Shown piece by piece: positions 54,077 through 62,642 of a stretch of 64,000 nucleotides of DNA. Numbering within the stretch: position 1 is the stretch's first letter; each line of letters starts with the position of its first letter. The translations under genes were made by a program, and so were the position numbers. The notes under the pieces were generated by a model. The model was given only the letters and a program-made list of their open reading frames with translations. It was not told where the DNA came from and made no database searches. Origin of the DNA: Rhizobium freirei PRF 81 (GTDB lineage Bacteria > Pseudomonadota > Alphaproteobacteria > Rhizobiales > Rhizobiaceae); contig NZ_AQHN01000090.1 of assembly GCF_000359745.1 (NCBI RefSeq), forward strand, positions 60,527-124,526. Direction: 5' to 3'.

Positions 54077-54194
54077 AAGACCCGGAAGTGCCTGAGTTTC
54101 CGGCACTTCGACGACCTTCCCAGGAACGCAATTCCCGCAAGTCCCACGCAAGATTATCCCGCTAGTTTCCCAGTGTAAGAACGGAGAGAAGCCC

Positions 54195-54587
54195 ATGCAA
54201 CCGATTCAGCTCTTTGACCTGGCCTCGCGGCAAGCCGAGTGGCTCCAGGCGCGCCAGGAAGTCGTTGCCGGCAACATCGCCAATGCCAATACCCCGAAGT
54301 ATCGCGCCAAGGACGTGACGCCGTTCCAGGCTGTTCTGGACAACCAGAATGTCGCCATGGCGAGAACAAATCCCGCGCATCTTTCGGGTAATGATTTCAG
54401 TTCGAGCGGCAATATCAACGTACAGGAAGCGTCGCTCAATCAGGAAATAGGCGTCCAGGAGTCGGGCAACACCGTCGGCCTCGAGGACGAGCTCTCCAAA
54501 TCCGGTGAAATCAAGCGTCAGTACAGCTTGAATACTGCGCTCGTGAGTTCCTTTCATCGCATGATGCTGATGGCCGTAAAACAATAG
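54195..54587 (+). CDS. flgB: Flagellar basal-body rod protein FlgB
   Basis: This 130-residue proximal-rod protein carries the rod-family signature VAGNIANANTPKYRAKDV near the N-terminus and a helical C-terminus (YSLNTALVSSFHRMMLMA). The length is normal. A ribosome site (GGAGAGAA) precedes the ATG. It is exported by the flagellar type III system and has no Sec signal. Confidence 0.94.
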   Translation: MQPIQLFDLASRQAEWLQARQEVVAGNIANANTPKYRAKDVTPFQAVLDNQNVAMARTNPAHLSGNDFSSSGNINVQEASLNQEIGVQESGNTVGLEDELSKSGEIKRQYSLNTALVSSFHRMMLMAVKQ

Positions 54588-54603
54588 ATGAAGTGAAGAC
54601 GCT

Positions 54604-55017
54604 ATGGACCCCTTATCCGCCGCATTGAAGATTGCAGGCTCCGGCCTGGAGGCTCAATCGACCCGCCTGCGTGTCGTTTCCGAAAATATCGCCAACGCCC
54701 GTTCGACGGGCGATACTCCCGGTGCCGATCCCTACCGGCGCAAGACCGTGACCTTTGGCGCCGAAATGGACCGCGCCAACGGCCTGACCACGGTCGGGGT
54801 CAAGAAGCTGGGCGAGGATACCGGCAAATTCATCCAGGAATACGATCCCGGCAATCCGGCTGCGGACCAGAAGGGCTACGTCAAGATGCCCAACATCAAC
54901 GTCCTCGTCGAAATGGCCGATATGCGTGAAGCCAACCGGTCCTATGAGGCCAACCTGCAGACGGTCCGGCAGGCTCGCGATCTCATCTCCTCCACTATTG
55001 ACCTGCTGAAGAACTGA
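54604..55017 (+). CDS. flgC: Flagellar basal-body rod protein FlgC
   Basis: This 137-residue proximal-rod protein begins MDPLSAALKIAGSGLEAQST and carries VVSENIANARSTG. The C-terminal helix motif is VEMADMREANRSYEANLQ. It starts 16 bases after flgB and ends 2 bases before fliE. Confidence 0.95.
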   Translation: MDPLSAALKIAGSGLEAQSTRLRVVSENIANARSTGDTPGADPYRRKTVTFGAEMDRANGLTTVGVKKLGEDTGKFIQEYDPGNPAADQKGYVKMPNINVLVEMADMREANRSYEANLQTVRQARDLISSTIDLLKN

Positions 55018-55019
55018 CA

Positions 55020-55370
55020 ATGATCGACTCCATCAAGAACATCGCCTCTCTCTCGGCAACCCGCGGCCTCGGCAGCATCGCCACAGATCTGACATCAGTT
55101 GCCTCCGAGGCGATGAATGCTTCGCCCGCCGTCGCGATGGGAGCAGAAGCCGGAATGAGCTTCGCCTCCGTCATGTCGAATGTCGCGAAGGATTCTATCA
55201 ACTCGCTGAAGGAAGCCGAAAACGCCTCCTTCGCCGGCATCAAGGGAACGATGAACACGCGCGAAGTCGTCGACAAGGTCATGCAGGCCGACCAGACGCT
55301 GCAGACCGCGATCGCGCTGCGCGACAAGGTCGTTACCGCATTTCTCGATGTCACAAGGATGCAGATCTAG
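55020..55370 (+). CDS. fliE: Flagellar hook-basal body protein FliE
   Basis: This 116-residue adaptor between MS ring and rod has the typical all-helical C-terminus (VVDKVMQADQTLQTAIALRD, then KVVTAFLDVTRMQI). The length and its place after flgB-flgC match FliE. A 7-bp hairpin (TAGAGCG / CGCTCTA, 55368-55389) overlaps the stop codon. Confidence 0.92.
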   Translation: MIDSIKNIASLSATRGLGSIATDLTSVASEAMNASPAVAMGAEAGMSFASVMSNVAKDSINSLKEAENASFAGIKGTMNTREVVDKVMQADQTLQTAIALRDKVVTAFLDVTRMQI

Positions 55371-55389
55371 AGCGGGTTCTCTCGCTCTA
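55368..55389 (+). other. Hairpin at the fliE stop codon
   Basis: TAGAGCG (55368-55374) pairs with CGCTCTA (55383-55389) around an 8-base loop. No T run follows, so it is not a full terminator. The AGAGC/GCTCT ends resemble the closing hairpin of interspersed repeat family A, so this may be a remnant. It could set differential stability of the upstream and downstream message. Confidence 0.4.
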
Positions 55390-55467
55390 ATTACTTGATT
55401 TTGCGTGAGTTCTTCGTCGGCTTCTCCCTAGCTCCGAAGACCATGCCCCAGCTCGAAGGACGAAAGC

Positions 55468-56256
55468 ATGAGAGCGCTCGCAATTGCCGCAACGGGTATG
55501 AACGCCCAGCAGACCAATCTCGAAGTCATCGCGAACAACATCGCGAACATCAATACGACGGGTTACAAGCGTTCGCGCGCAGAATTCTCCGACCTTCTGT
55601 ACCAGACCGAGCGTGCCAAGGGCATCGCCAACCGGCCGAACCAGGCCGTGGTTCCGGAAGGTGCCAACATCGGTCTCGGCGTGCAGACCACCGCCGTCCG
55701 CAACATCCAGATCCAGGGCCAATTGTCCCAGACGCAGAACGATCTCGACATCGCGCTCGTCGGCCGCGGCTGGTTCCAGATCCAGATGCCGGATGGCACG
55801 ACGGCCTATACCCGCGCCGGATCGTTCAACAAGAGCGACACCGGCCAGATCGTTACGCCCGACGGCAATGTGCTGGCGCCCGGGATCACCATCCCGAACA
55901 ACGCCACCAACCTCGCCATCAGCCAATCCGGTCAGATCACCGCCACCATCGGCACGGCAACGACGCCGACCACCCTCGGTCAGCTTCAGATCGCCAACTT
56001 CGTCAACGAAGCCGGCCTGCAGCCGATGGGTAGCAACCTCTTCACGCAGACGCCGGCCTCCGGCACCCCGGTCGTTTCCGATCCGAACCAGAACGGCTTC
56101 GGCTACATGAAGCAATACTACTTGGAATCGTCGAACGTCGATCCGGTCAAGGAAATCACCGATCTGATCACCGCGCAGCGCGCCTACGAGATGAACTCCA
56201 AGGTCATCACGACGGCCGACGACATGGCGCAGATTGTCAGCAAGAACCTGAAATAG
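55468..56256 (+). CDS. flgG: Flagellar distal-rod protein FlgG
   Basis: This 262-residue protein forms the distal rod. It starts MRALAIAATGMNAQQTNLEV, then IANNIANINTTGYKRSRAEF, the rod/hook family signature. The C-terminal helix is KEITDLITAQRAYEMNSKVI. The length is normal for FlgG. GGACGAAAG lies just upstream of the ATG. Confidence 0.96.
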   Translation: MRALAIAATGMNAQQTNLEVIANNIANINTTGYKRSRAEFSDLLYQTERAKGIANRPNQAVVPEGANIGLGVQTTAVRNIQIQGQLSQTQNDLDIALVGRGWFQIQMPDGTTAYTRAGSFNKSDTGQIVTPDGNVLAPGITIPNNATNLAISQSGQITATIGTATTPTTLGQLQIANFVNEAGLQPMGSNLFTQTPASGTPVVSDPNQNGFGYMKQYYLESSNVDPVKEITDLITAQRAYEMNSKVITTADDMAQIVSKNLK

Positions 56257-56275
56257 CGGGAAGGACGGGCTGAAC

Positions 56276-56773
56276 ATGAGGTTTCGCCGGATGAAAAGCT
56301 TAGCAATGGCCTGGTTCGCCGCAGCGAGCCTTTCGATCGTGGTCGTGCCGGCCGCGTCCGCCGGCGCCCAGAGCGCCGATGCGAGCATGGGTACCGCCGT
56401 CGTCCCGACCGAGACGATCTACCCGGGCGACATCATCAGCAGTGGCCAGCTCGAAGAAGTCGAAGTCACCAACCCCAATCTTACGGGCGACTATGCCAAG
56501 CGAACCCGCGAGGTAACCGGCAAGGTATCGAAACGGACGCTTCTGCCCGGCCGCACCATCTCCGTCTCTGCGCTGCGGCAGCCCTTTGCCGTGACGCGCG
56601 GCTCCAATGTCCGTCTGGTCATGAGCATGGGCACCATGACGATCACGGCGGCGGGGACTCCATTGGATGACGGCGCCGTCGGCGACAGTATCCGGGCTCG
56701 CAACATGGATTCCGGCATCATCGTCAACGGCACGGTTCTAGAAAACGGTACGATCCGCGTGGTCGCAAAATGA
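56276..56773 (+). CDS. flgA: Flagellar P-ring assembly chaperone FlgA
   Basis: This 165-residue periplasmic chaperone has an N-terminal signal peptide (MRFRRMKSLAMAWFAAASL, cleavage near ASAGAQ). The SAF-like domain is seen in ETIYPGDIISSGQLEEVEV and LLPGRTISVSALRQP. It assists FlgI polymerisation around the rod. It overlaps flgI by 4 bases. Confidence 0.9.
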   Translation: MRFRRMKSLAMAWFAAASLSIVVVPAASAGAQSADASMGTAVVPTETIYPGDIISSGQLEEVEVTNPNLTGDYAKRTREVTGKVSKRTLLPGRTISVSALRQPFAVTRGSNVRLVMSMGTMTITAAGTPLDDGAVGDSIRARNMDSGIIVNGTVLENGTIRVVAK

Positions 56774-57888
56774 AACGGCTTCGTCAATTTCTCGCTATTC
56801 TGTTCGCGTTGCCCAGCCTGATCATTGCCGATCCGGCTGCCGCGATGCAGTCGCGCATCAAGGACATCGCGTCGCTGCAATCCGGCCGCGACAACCAGCT
56901 CATTGGCTATGGTTTGATCGTCGGTCTCCAGGGAACGGGTGACAGCTTGCGTTCGTCGCCGTTCACCGAGCAATCCATGCGCGCGATGCTGCAGAATCTG
57001 GGCATTTCGACCCAGGGCGGTCAGTCCGCGGCCAGGAATACCGCAGCCGTCATGGTGACGGCTAATCTGCCGCCATTCGCAAGCCCGGGAAGCCGCATCG
57101 ACGTGACGGTGAGTTCACTCGGCGATGCGACGTCGCTGCGTGGCGGCACGCTGATCATGACTTCGCTCAGCGGCGCCGACGGGCAGATCTATGCCGTTGC
57201 GCAGGGTTCCGTCATCGTGTCCGGCTTCCAGGCGCAGGGTGCTGCCGCAAGCGTTACCGAAGGTGTCACCACCGCCGGCCGCGTACCGGGCGGCGCCATC
57301 ATCGAACGCGAACTGCCCTCGCGCTTCAAGGATTCGGTCAATCTGGTCCTGCAGCTGCGCAACCCCGATTTCTCCACCTCCATCCGCATCGCCGACACCG
57401 TCAATGCATGGGCAACGTCGCGTTACGGCTCGCCGATCGCCGAGGCGAAGGATTCGCAGGAGGTTACTGTCGCCAAGCCGAAGATGGCCGACCTGACGCG
57501 GCTGATGGCCGATATCGAGAATCTCAATGTCCAGACGGATACGCCGGCCAAGGTCGTCATCAACGAGCGCACGGGCACCATCGTCATCGGCGCCGACGTT
57601 CGCGTCTCCCCGGTCGCCGTGAGCTATGGAACGCTGACGGTGCAGGTGAGCGAGAACCCGCAGGTGATCCAGCCCGAGCCGTTCTCGAACGGACAGACGG
57701 CCATTCAGGACCAGACCGACATCACCGCTACCAAGAGCGGCGGCCGTGTCGCCGTGCTGGAAGGGCCTGACCTGAAGACGCTGGTCTCCGGTCTCAACAA
57801 TATCGGCGTCAAGCCGGACGGCATCATCGCCATCCTGCAAGGCATCAAGTCGGCCGGCGCCCTGCAAGCGGAGCTCGTGTTGCAATGA
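56770..57888 (+). CDS. flgI: Flagellar P-ring protein FlgI
   Basis: This 372-residue periplasmic ring protein has a signal peptide (to about residue 25, IADPAAA) and the family opening RIKDIASLQSGRDNQLIGYG with LQGTGDSLRSSPFT. The C-terminal TLVSGLNNIGVKPDGIIAIL is the FlgI end. It overlaps flgA upstream and motE downstream by 4 bases each. Confidence 0.96.
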   Translation: MKRLRQFLAILFALPSLIIADPAAAMQSRIKDIASLQSGRDNQLIGYGLIVGLQGTGDSLRSSPFTEQSMRAMLQNLGISTQGGQSAARNTAAVMVTANLPPFASPGSRIDVTVSSLGDATSLRGGTLIMTSLSGADGQIYAVAQGSVIVSGFQAQGAAASVTEGVTTAGRVPGGAIIERELPSRFKDSVNLVLQLRNPDFSTSIRIADTVNAWATSRYGSPIAEAKDSQEVTVAKPKMADLTRLMADIENLNVQTDTPAKVVINERTGTIVIGADVRVSPVAVSYGTLTVQVSENPQVIQPEPFSNGQTAIQDQTDITATKSGGRVAVLEGPDLKTLVSGLNNIGVKPDGIIAILQGIKSAGALQAELVLQ

Positions 57889-58424
57889 TATCGATCGTCA
57901 TCGCCAGAAGAATGCTGATCTCCGCGAGCCTGGCGGCAACAGCCATGCTGCTGTCGCTTGATACCACCGTGGCGCAACAGGCAGCGAAACCGGTTGTCGA
58001 TCCGGCGTCCAGCCAGGACGAGATCCGGCAATTCTGCACCAACATCGCCGATCCGGCCCGCGATCAGCGCTATCTGCTGCAGAAGCAGGAGCTCGAGAAG
58101 TTGCGCGGCGATATCGATCAGCGCATCGCCACAATGGACAAGCGCAAGGCCGAGTACGAGGACTGGCTGAAACGCCGCGACGACTTTCTGAAATCGGCAG
58201 ATGTCGGCCTGGTCGACATCTACAAGAATATGAAGCCCGACGCGGCGGCTGCGAGCCTCAATGATGTCAGGACCACGATTGCCGCGGCGATCATCATGAA
58301 GCTCTCGTCGCGCCAGTCGAGCCTCATCCTTGCGGAAATGGATGCGCACAAGGCGGCCGTCATCACCAATATCATCGCCAGCGCATCCGACCCGAATACA
58401 TCGAAGTCGAAGGACCCCTCATGA
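57885..58424 (+). CDS. motE: Periplasmic chaperone MotE (MgtE N-like)
   Basis: This 179-residue secreted protein has a signal peptide of about 30 residues. A coiled-coil segment (LLQKQELEKLRGDIDQRIAT) leads to an MgtE-N-like helical domain (MKPDAAAASLNDVRTTIAAA). In S. meliloti MotE is a periplasmic chaperone that stabilises MotC. Its position between flgI and flgH is the same there. motC is not present in this window. Confidence 0.88.
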   Translation: MISIVIARRMLISASLAATAMLLSLDTTVAQQAAKPVVDPASSQDEIRQFCTNIADPARDQRYLLQKQELEKLRGDIDQRIATMDKRKAEYEDWLKRRDDFLKSADVGLVDIYKNMKPDAAAASLNDVRTTIAAAIIMKLSSRQSSLILAEMDAHKAAVITNIIASASDPNTSKSKDPS

Positions 58425-59134
58425 ATATGCGTCTTACGGCCACCTGCGCAATTGTCGTCTTTCTCGCCGGCTGCCAGTCGCAGGCCCTCAGGGAAATCGG
58501 CAGGGCGCCTGCCATGAGTCCGATCGGCAGCGGCCTGCAATATGCGCAGACGCCGCAGATGTCGCAGTATCCGAAGCGGCCGCACCAGGTCGCGCAGGGC
58601 TATTCGCTCTGGAACGATTCGCAGGCGGCGCTCTTCAAGGACGCGCGCGCCCTCAATGTCGGCGACATCCTGACCGTCACGATCAAGATCGACGACAAGG
58701 CGAACTGGGACAACGAGACCAATCGCAGCCGTACGAACAAAAGCGATATGAACTGGGATATTTCCGCCCGGATCTTCGGCATGCAGCCCAAAACCAATGC
58801 GACGGCCACCTCGGGCTCCGACACCAGCACCGACGGCAAGGGCAAGATGCAGCGTTCGGAGCAGATCAATCTGCTCGTCGCCGCCGTCGTCACCGGCATT
58901 CTCGAGAATGGCAATCTGATGATCAGCGGCTCGCAGGAAGTCCGCATGAATCAGGAAATCCGCATTCTCAACGTCGCCGGTATCGTGCGGCCGCAGGATG
59001 TCACCTCGGAGAACACCATTTCCTACGACAAGATCGCCGAGGCGCGCATCTCCTACGGCGGACGCGGTCGCCTGACCGAAGTACAGCAGCCGCCGAGAGG
59101 CCAGCAGGCGGTCGACCTGCTGTCGCCGCTCTGA
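58421..59134 (+). CDS. flgH: Flagellar L-ring lipoprotein FlgH
   Basis: This 237-residue outer-membrane ring lipoprotein has a lipobox VVFLAGCQSQ, with the modified Cys at about residue 18. The family motifs SLWNDSQAALFKDARALNVG and GDILTVTIKIDDKANWDNET are present, and the end is NTISYDKIAEARISYGGRGR. It overlaps motE by 4 bases. Confidence 0.95.
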   Translation: MNMRLTATCAIVVFLAGCQSQALREIGRAPAMSPIGSGLQYAQTPQMSQYPKRPHQVAQGYSLWNDSQAALFKDARALNVGDILTVTIKIDDKANWDNETNRSRTNKSDMNWDISARIFGMQPKTNATATSGSDTSTDGKGKMQRSEQINLLVAAVVTGILENGNLMISGSQEVRMNQEIRILNVAGIVRPQDVTSENTISYDKIAEARISYGGRGRLTEVQQPPRGQQAVDLLSPL

Positions 59135-59156
59135 CCGTCGACGGCATCGGATAGTG

Positions 59157-59259
59157 AGAGCAATTCCAGCAAAAGTGCACGGCGGTTTTGCGTTCGGAAT
59201 TGCGTAAAAACAAAGAGATAGAGCATTTCTGTGGCTCGGTTTGAAACAGAAATGCTCTA
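59157..59259 (+). repeat. Interspersed short repeat family A (copy 3), inside the flagellar operon
   Basis: The order is AGAGCAATTCCAGCAAAAGT, a GGCGGTTTTGCGTTCGGAAT core, a GAGATAGAGC run, then an inverted pair GAGCATTTCTG / CAGAAATGCTC (59221-59257). It fills the 145-base flgH-fliL gap, the second largest break in this operon. It matches the copies at 28041 and 60532. Confidence 0.7.
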
Positions 59260-59279
59260 AGCAACGGACGGATAGGGAC

Positions 59280-59771
59280 ATGGCGGCAGCCGCAGACGAA
59301 CCGACAAAGAGCAAGGGCTCGCCGCTCATCATGACGATCGTCGGGCTGTCGGTGCTGACCGTGCTCGGCGGTGGCGGCGGCTGGCTGCTCGGCACCGTCG
59401 TCGCGCCAAGGATCAAGGCTGCCACCGCGGCCGTGCAGGCGAAGACGCCGGCAGCTGGCGGCAAGCAGGCTGCGGCCGCAGCGCAGGCAAACGGCATCAT
59501 CGCGCTCGATCCGATTACCACCAATCTGGCTTACCCTTCGCAGAACTGGATAAGGCTGGAAGTTGCCCTGGTATTCAAGGGGCCGCCCGACACCCAGCTC
59601 GCACAATCGATCCATCAGGATATCCTCACTTTTATCCGCACCGTCTCCCTGCAGCAGATCGAAGGCGCGCGAGGCCTGCAATATCTTCGGGATGACATTC
59701 AGGAGCGTGTTGACCTGCGCTCGGAAGGACGAGTATCGAAAGTTATGTTCAGAACTTTCGTGATTGAATGA
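59280..59771 (+). CDS. fliL: Flagellar basal-body-associated protein FliL
   Basis: This 163-residue single-pass membrane protein has its helix at about residues 17-40 (LIMTIVGLSVLTVLGGGGGW). An Ala-rich linker leads to a periplasmic stomatin-like domain (IALDPITTNLAYPSQNWIRL). The C-terminal SEGRVSKVMFRTFVIE is the typical FliL ending. It helps the stator work under load. ATG 59280 is preferred; the longer frame reads into the repeat upstream. It overlaps fliP by 4 bases. Confidence 0.9.
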   Translation: MAAAADEPTKSKGSPLIMTIVGLSVLTVLGGGGGWLLGTVVAPRIKAATAAVQAKTPAAGGKQAAAAAQANGIIALDPITTNLAYPSQNWIRLEVALVFKGPPDTQLAQSIHQDILTFIRTVSLQQIEGARGLQYLRDDIQERVDLRSEGRVSKVMFRTFVIE

Positions 59772-60526
59772 GTCGATTAGCATTTGCCCTGTTGATATTA
59801 GTGATTGCTGCATTGTCGCCTGAACTGGCGATGGCGCAGCAATTGCCGCAGCAGCTTCCCACCGATCTTCTGAACGCTCCCGTGAACGGCTCGGTTGCCG
59901 CCTGGATCATCAGGACCTTCGGGCTCCTCACGGTCCTGTCGATCGCGCCCGGCATCCTGATCATGGTGACGAGCTTTCCGCGCTTCATCATTGCCTTTTC
60001 GATCCTGCGCACCGGCATGGGTCTTGCGACGACGCCGTCGAACATGATCCTGCTCAGCCTGGCGCTGTTCATGACCTTCTACGTCATGTCGCCGACCTTC
60101 GATCAGGCCTGGAAGGACGGCGTTCAGCCGCTGCTTGCCAATCAGATATCGGAAGCGGACGCCGTGCAGCGCATCGCCGAGCCCTTCCGTACCTTTATGT
60201 CGAATAATACGCGCGACAAGGATTTGAAGCTTTTCGTCGATCTGGCGAAGGAGCGGGGCCAGACGACTGTGGTCGACAACAAGATCGACTATCGCGTCCT
60301 GATCCCCGCTTTCATGATCTCGGAAATCCGCCGCGGTTTCGAAATCGGCTTCCTTGTGGTCCTGCCGTTTCTCGTCATCGACCTGATCGTGTCGACCATC
60401 GTCATGGCCATGGGCATGATGATGCTGCCGCCGACGTCGATCTCGCTGCCTTTCAAGATTCTGTTCTTCGTGCTGATCGATGGCTGGAACCTGCTGGTCG
60501 GCAGTCTCGTTCGCTCTTTCCACTGA
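59768..60526 (+). CDS. fliP: Flagellar export gate protein FliP
   Basis: This 252-residue inner-membrane component of the export gate has a cleavable signal peptide (to about residue 23, PELAMA). The family signatures are VTSFPRFIIAFSILRTGMGL and RVLIPAFMISEIRRGFEIGF. Further helices end at DGWNLLVGSLVRSF. It is the last gene of the plus-strand operon. fliQ, fliR and flhA are not in the window. Confidence 0.96.
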   Translation: MSRLAFALLILVIAALSPELAMAQQLPQQLPTDLLNAPVNGSVAAWIIRTFGLLTVLSIAPGILIMVTSFPRFIIAFSILRTGMGLATTPSNMILLSLALFMTFYVMSPTFDQAWKDGVQPLLANQISEADAVQRIAEPFRTFMSNNTRDKDLKLFVDLAKERGQTTVVDNKIDYRVLIPAFMISEIRRGFEIGFLVVLPFLVIDLIVSTIVMAMGMMMLPPTSISLPFKILFFVLIDGWNLLVGSLVRSFH

Positions 60527-60531
60527 CAATT

Positions 60532-60634
60532 AGAGCATTTCCAGGAAAAGTGCGCAGCGGTTTTCCGTTCGGAATGCGCAAAGAGACAGGAAGATAGAGC
60601 GTTTTCGCTTTTCGAAGAGAAGCGGAAGCGCTTT
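60532..60634 (+). repeat. Interspersed short repeat family A (copy 4)
   Basis: This copy has AGAGCATTTCCAGGAAAAGT, an AGCGGTTTTCCGTTCGGAAT core, a GAAGATAGAGCG run, then an imperfect inverted pair around 60597-60634. It sits 5 bases after the fliP stop. It is closest to the copy at 28041. Confidence 0.7.
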
Positions 60635-60650
60635 GGTCACCGACAATCAA

Positions 60651-60696
60651 TCGAAGATCGCCGGGAAGAAAGAATTTCCCTCCCGGCGATCTTCGA
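60651..60696 (-). terminator. Long hairpin after the glycosyltransferase gene
   Basis: TCGAAGATCGCCGGGA (60651-60666) and TCCCGGCGATCTTCGA (60681-60696) are perfect 16-base inverted arms around 14 bases. It begins 2 bases beyond the minus-strand stop codon at 60699 and lies between convergent genes. There is no strong T run on either strand, so it may act as a bidirectional or RNA-stabilising terminator. Confidence 0.6.
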
Positions 60697-60698
60697 GC

Positions 60699-62642
60699 CT
60701 ATTCGGCGGCAATGGCCGCTGCGTTCTGATCTTCCGTCATGAAGGGTTCGGTGCGGGTCGGCAGCGCCGGCACGTCCATATGGTCGGGCGCCAGTCCCTG
60801 CTTGGCGCGTTCCACCATCATCTCGAAGGCCGCCTCCAGATGGTGCGTGAAGCGCTCGGAATCGAAGAGCGGCTTGATGTAGCGATTGGCTACCAGCGTC
60901 TCCTTGAGCTGCGCAATGCGTTCCGGCTGGCTGGCGAGTTCCACCGCCATGTCTTCGTATTGCTTGATGTCGTCTGCAACCAGTTCCGGCACGCCGATCG
61001 CGTTGAGCAGGCTTTCGCTGACGCGGGAGGCGAAGTTGGTGCCCTTCATGGTGAGCACCGGCAGGCCGCCCCACAGCTGCTCCGACGTGGTCGTATGGCC
61101 GTTGACCGGGAAGGTGTCGAGACCGAGATCGGCAAGCTGCTGACGATCGATGTGTTCCTGATAGCCGATGCGGCCCGTAAAGACGACACGCTTGCGATTG
61201 ATGCCGTTTGCCTCCAGACGCGCCCAGAGATTGGCTTCCGCTTTCGGGCCGTTGCACAGCAGCCAGAGCACGCTGTTCCTGGTGCGCTTGAGAATATTGC
61301 ACCACACGTCGATCATCTGCGAGGTGATCTTGCGGTTGCCGTTGAAGGAGGCGAAGACGAAGGCGTCTTCCGGCAGCCCGTGCGCGGCGCGCGTCGTCGG
61401 CTGCGGCTTCGGACGGTTGAGCGGATCGTTCGGCTGATAGCACTCGGGCAGGCGGCAGAATTTTTCGTGGAAGTGCTCTTTCGAACGCTCCGGCAGCACG
61501 TAGGGATCGCCGATGATGTAGTCGAGATCGATATTGACTGTCGTGCCGGGAAAGCCCAGCCAGGCAATCTGGATCGGAGCCGGCATGTGATTGAGAATAT
61601 GGGCCCGGCTTCCCTTGGTATGCCCCTTGAGGTCGATAAGTATGTCGATGTCGCGCGCACGGATCGCTTCCGCAGCCGCCTGGTTGGAAAAGTCGCGGAT
61701 ATCGACCATCGTTCCAAGCTTCTCGTAATCGAATTGCTCTTCCTGCTGGGCAAGCGGATTCGAGTGGTCGAACAGAGTGACCTCGAACCGCTCCTTGTCA
61801 TGCAGCTCGAGCACATGCTGCAGCAGCTTCATCGTCGCATGCCCCGGCCAGAAGTCGGAGGAGAGATAGCCGATGCGTATCTTTCGGCCCCATGCGTGCG
61901 GAAGCTTGCGGCGCGTCTCGGCATGGTCGACGGGCAGCGGTTCCGTGTCATGGATCGCGAGCTTGTTGAGCGCCTCGTCGCCGCACCAGTGAAGATGGAA
62001 GAAAGGGTTGTCGGGGATGACGTGGTCGAGCCTGCCCTGCGCCAGCGACGCCAGGACTGGCGCCATATGCTTGTCGACTGCGGCAAGATCCGACTCTTCG
62101 CGCGCGAAGATCAGATAGAGCGTCCGGAAGATGATGTTGTCAGGGTAGGTCTTGAACAGGGTCGCAACGATGTGCTTGTTGCCTTCCTCGTAGAGATCGT
62201 CGGTGAGAAGCGTTGCCGCCATCATCCGATGCCGCATCTCCGGCCCTTCGACGAGCACGCTCTTGAAGCCGGTCAGAAGTTCTTTCTGCTGACGGGTCAG
62301 GAAAATGCGGCTGAGGACAAAGGCCAGATCCGGATCCTTGAAGGCCAGCGGCAGGATCAGGCTGCCGATCGCCAGCGCCTGATCGTCATTGCCGCATTCG
62401 CTGTGGAGCAGCAGCGCTTCGCGGAGATAGTCGTCGCGACGGGGCGGTTGCCGGCCTGCCAGCTCGTAGGCGCTCGCCGCATCCGCCTTGAAGCCGAGCT
62501 TCAGAAGGGTCTTGGCGAGCAGCGCGTAGGTTTTGGCCGACCTGTCGACATTGAGCAGGTCGTTCAGCGTTTCGAGCGCGCGCGTATATTGTCCCTTCTG
62601 ATAGAAACTGGACGCTGTCACAAAGGCGTTTTTCGTATTCAC
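60699..62642 (-). CDS. TPR/GT41 glycosyltransferase, candidate flagellin-modifying enzyme
   Basis: This protein of about 647 residues has TPR-like helical repeats in its N-terminal ~230 residues (FYQKGQYTRALETLNDLLNV, then LLAKTLLKLGFKADAASAYE). The C-terminal half is of the O-GlcNAc-transferase/SPINDLY (GT41) type. Its motifs are RIGYLSSDFWPGHATMKLL, LIDLKGHTKGSRAHILNHMP, IQIAWLGFPGTTVNIDLDYI, FASFNGNRKITSQMIDVW and PVNGHTTTSEQLWGGLPVLT. GTG 62642 is chosen because TTGGAG lies 9 bases upstream; ATG 62720 lacks a ribosome site. It diverges from flaA, so flagellin is the likely acceptor, as for FlmG in Caulobacter. This is inference from domain and position. Confidence 0.85.
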   Translation of the reverse strand: MNTKNAFVTASSFYQKGQYTRALETLNDLLNVDRSAKTYALLAKTLLKLGFKADAASAYELAGRQPPRRDDYLREALLLHSECGNDDQALAIGSLILPLAFKDPDLAFVLSRIFLTRQQKELLTGFKSVLVEGPEMRHRMMAATLLTDDLYEEGNKHIVATLFKTYPDNIIFRTLYLIFAREESDLAAVDKHMAPVLASLAQGRLDHVIPDNPFFHLHWCGDEALNKLAIHDTEPLPVDHAETRRKLPHAWGRKIRIGYLSSDFWPGHATMKLLQHVLELHDKERFEVTLFDHSNPLAQQEEQFDYEKLGTMVDIRDFSNQAAAEAIRARDIDILIDLKGHTKGSRAHILNHMPAPIQIAWLGFPGTTVNIDLDYIIGDPYVLPERSKEHFHEKFCRLPECYQPNDPLNRPKPQPTTRAAHGLPEDAFVFASFNGNRKITSQMIDVWCNILKRTRNSVLWLLCNGPKAEANLWARLEANGINRKRVVFTGRIGYQEHIDRQQLADLGLDTFPVNGHTTTSEQLWGGLPVLTMKGTNFASRVSESLLNAIGVPELVADDIKQYEDMAVELASQPERIAQLKETLVANRYIKPLFDSERFTHHLEAAFEMMVERAKQGLAPDHMDVPALPTRTEPFMTEDQNAAAIAAE

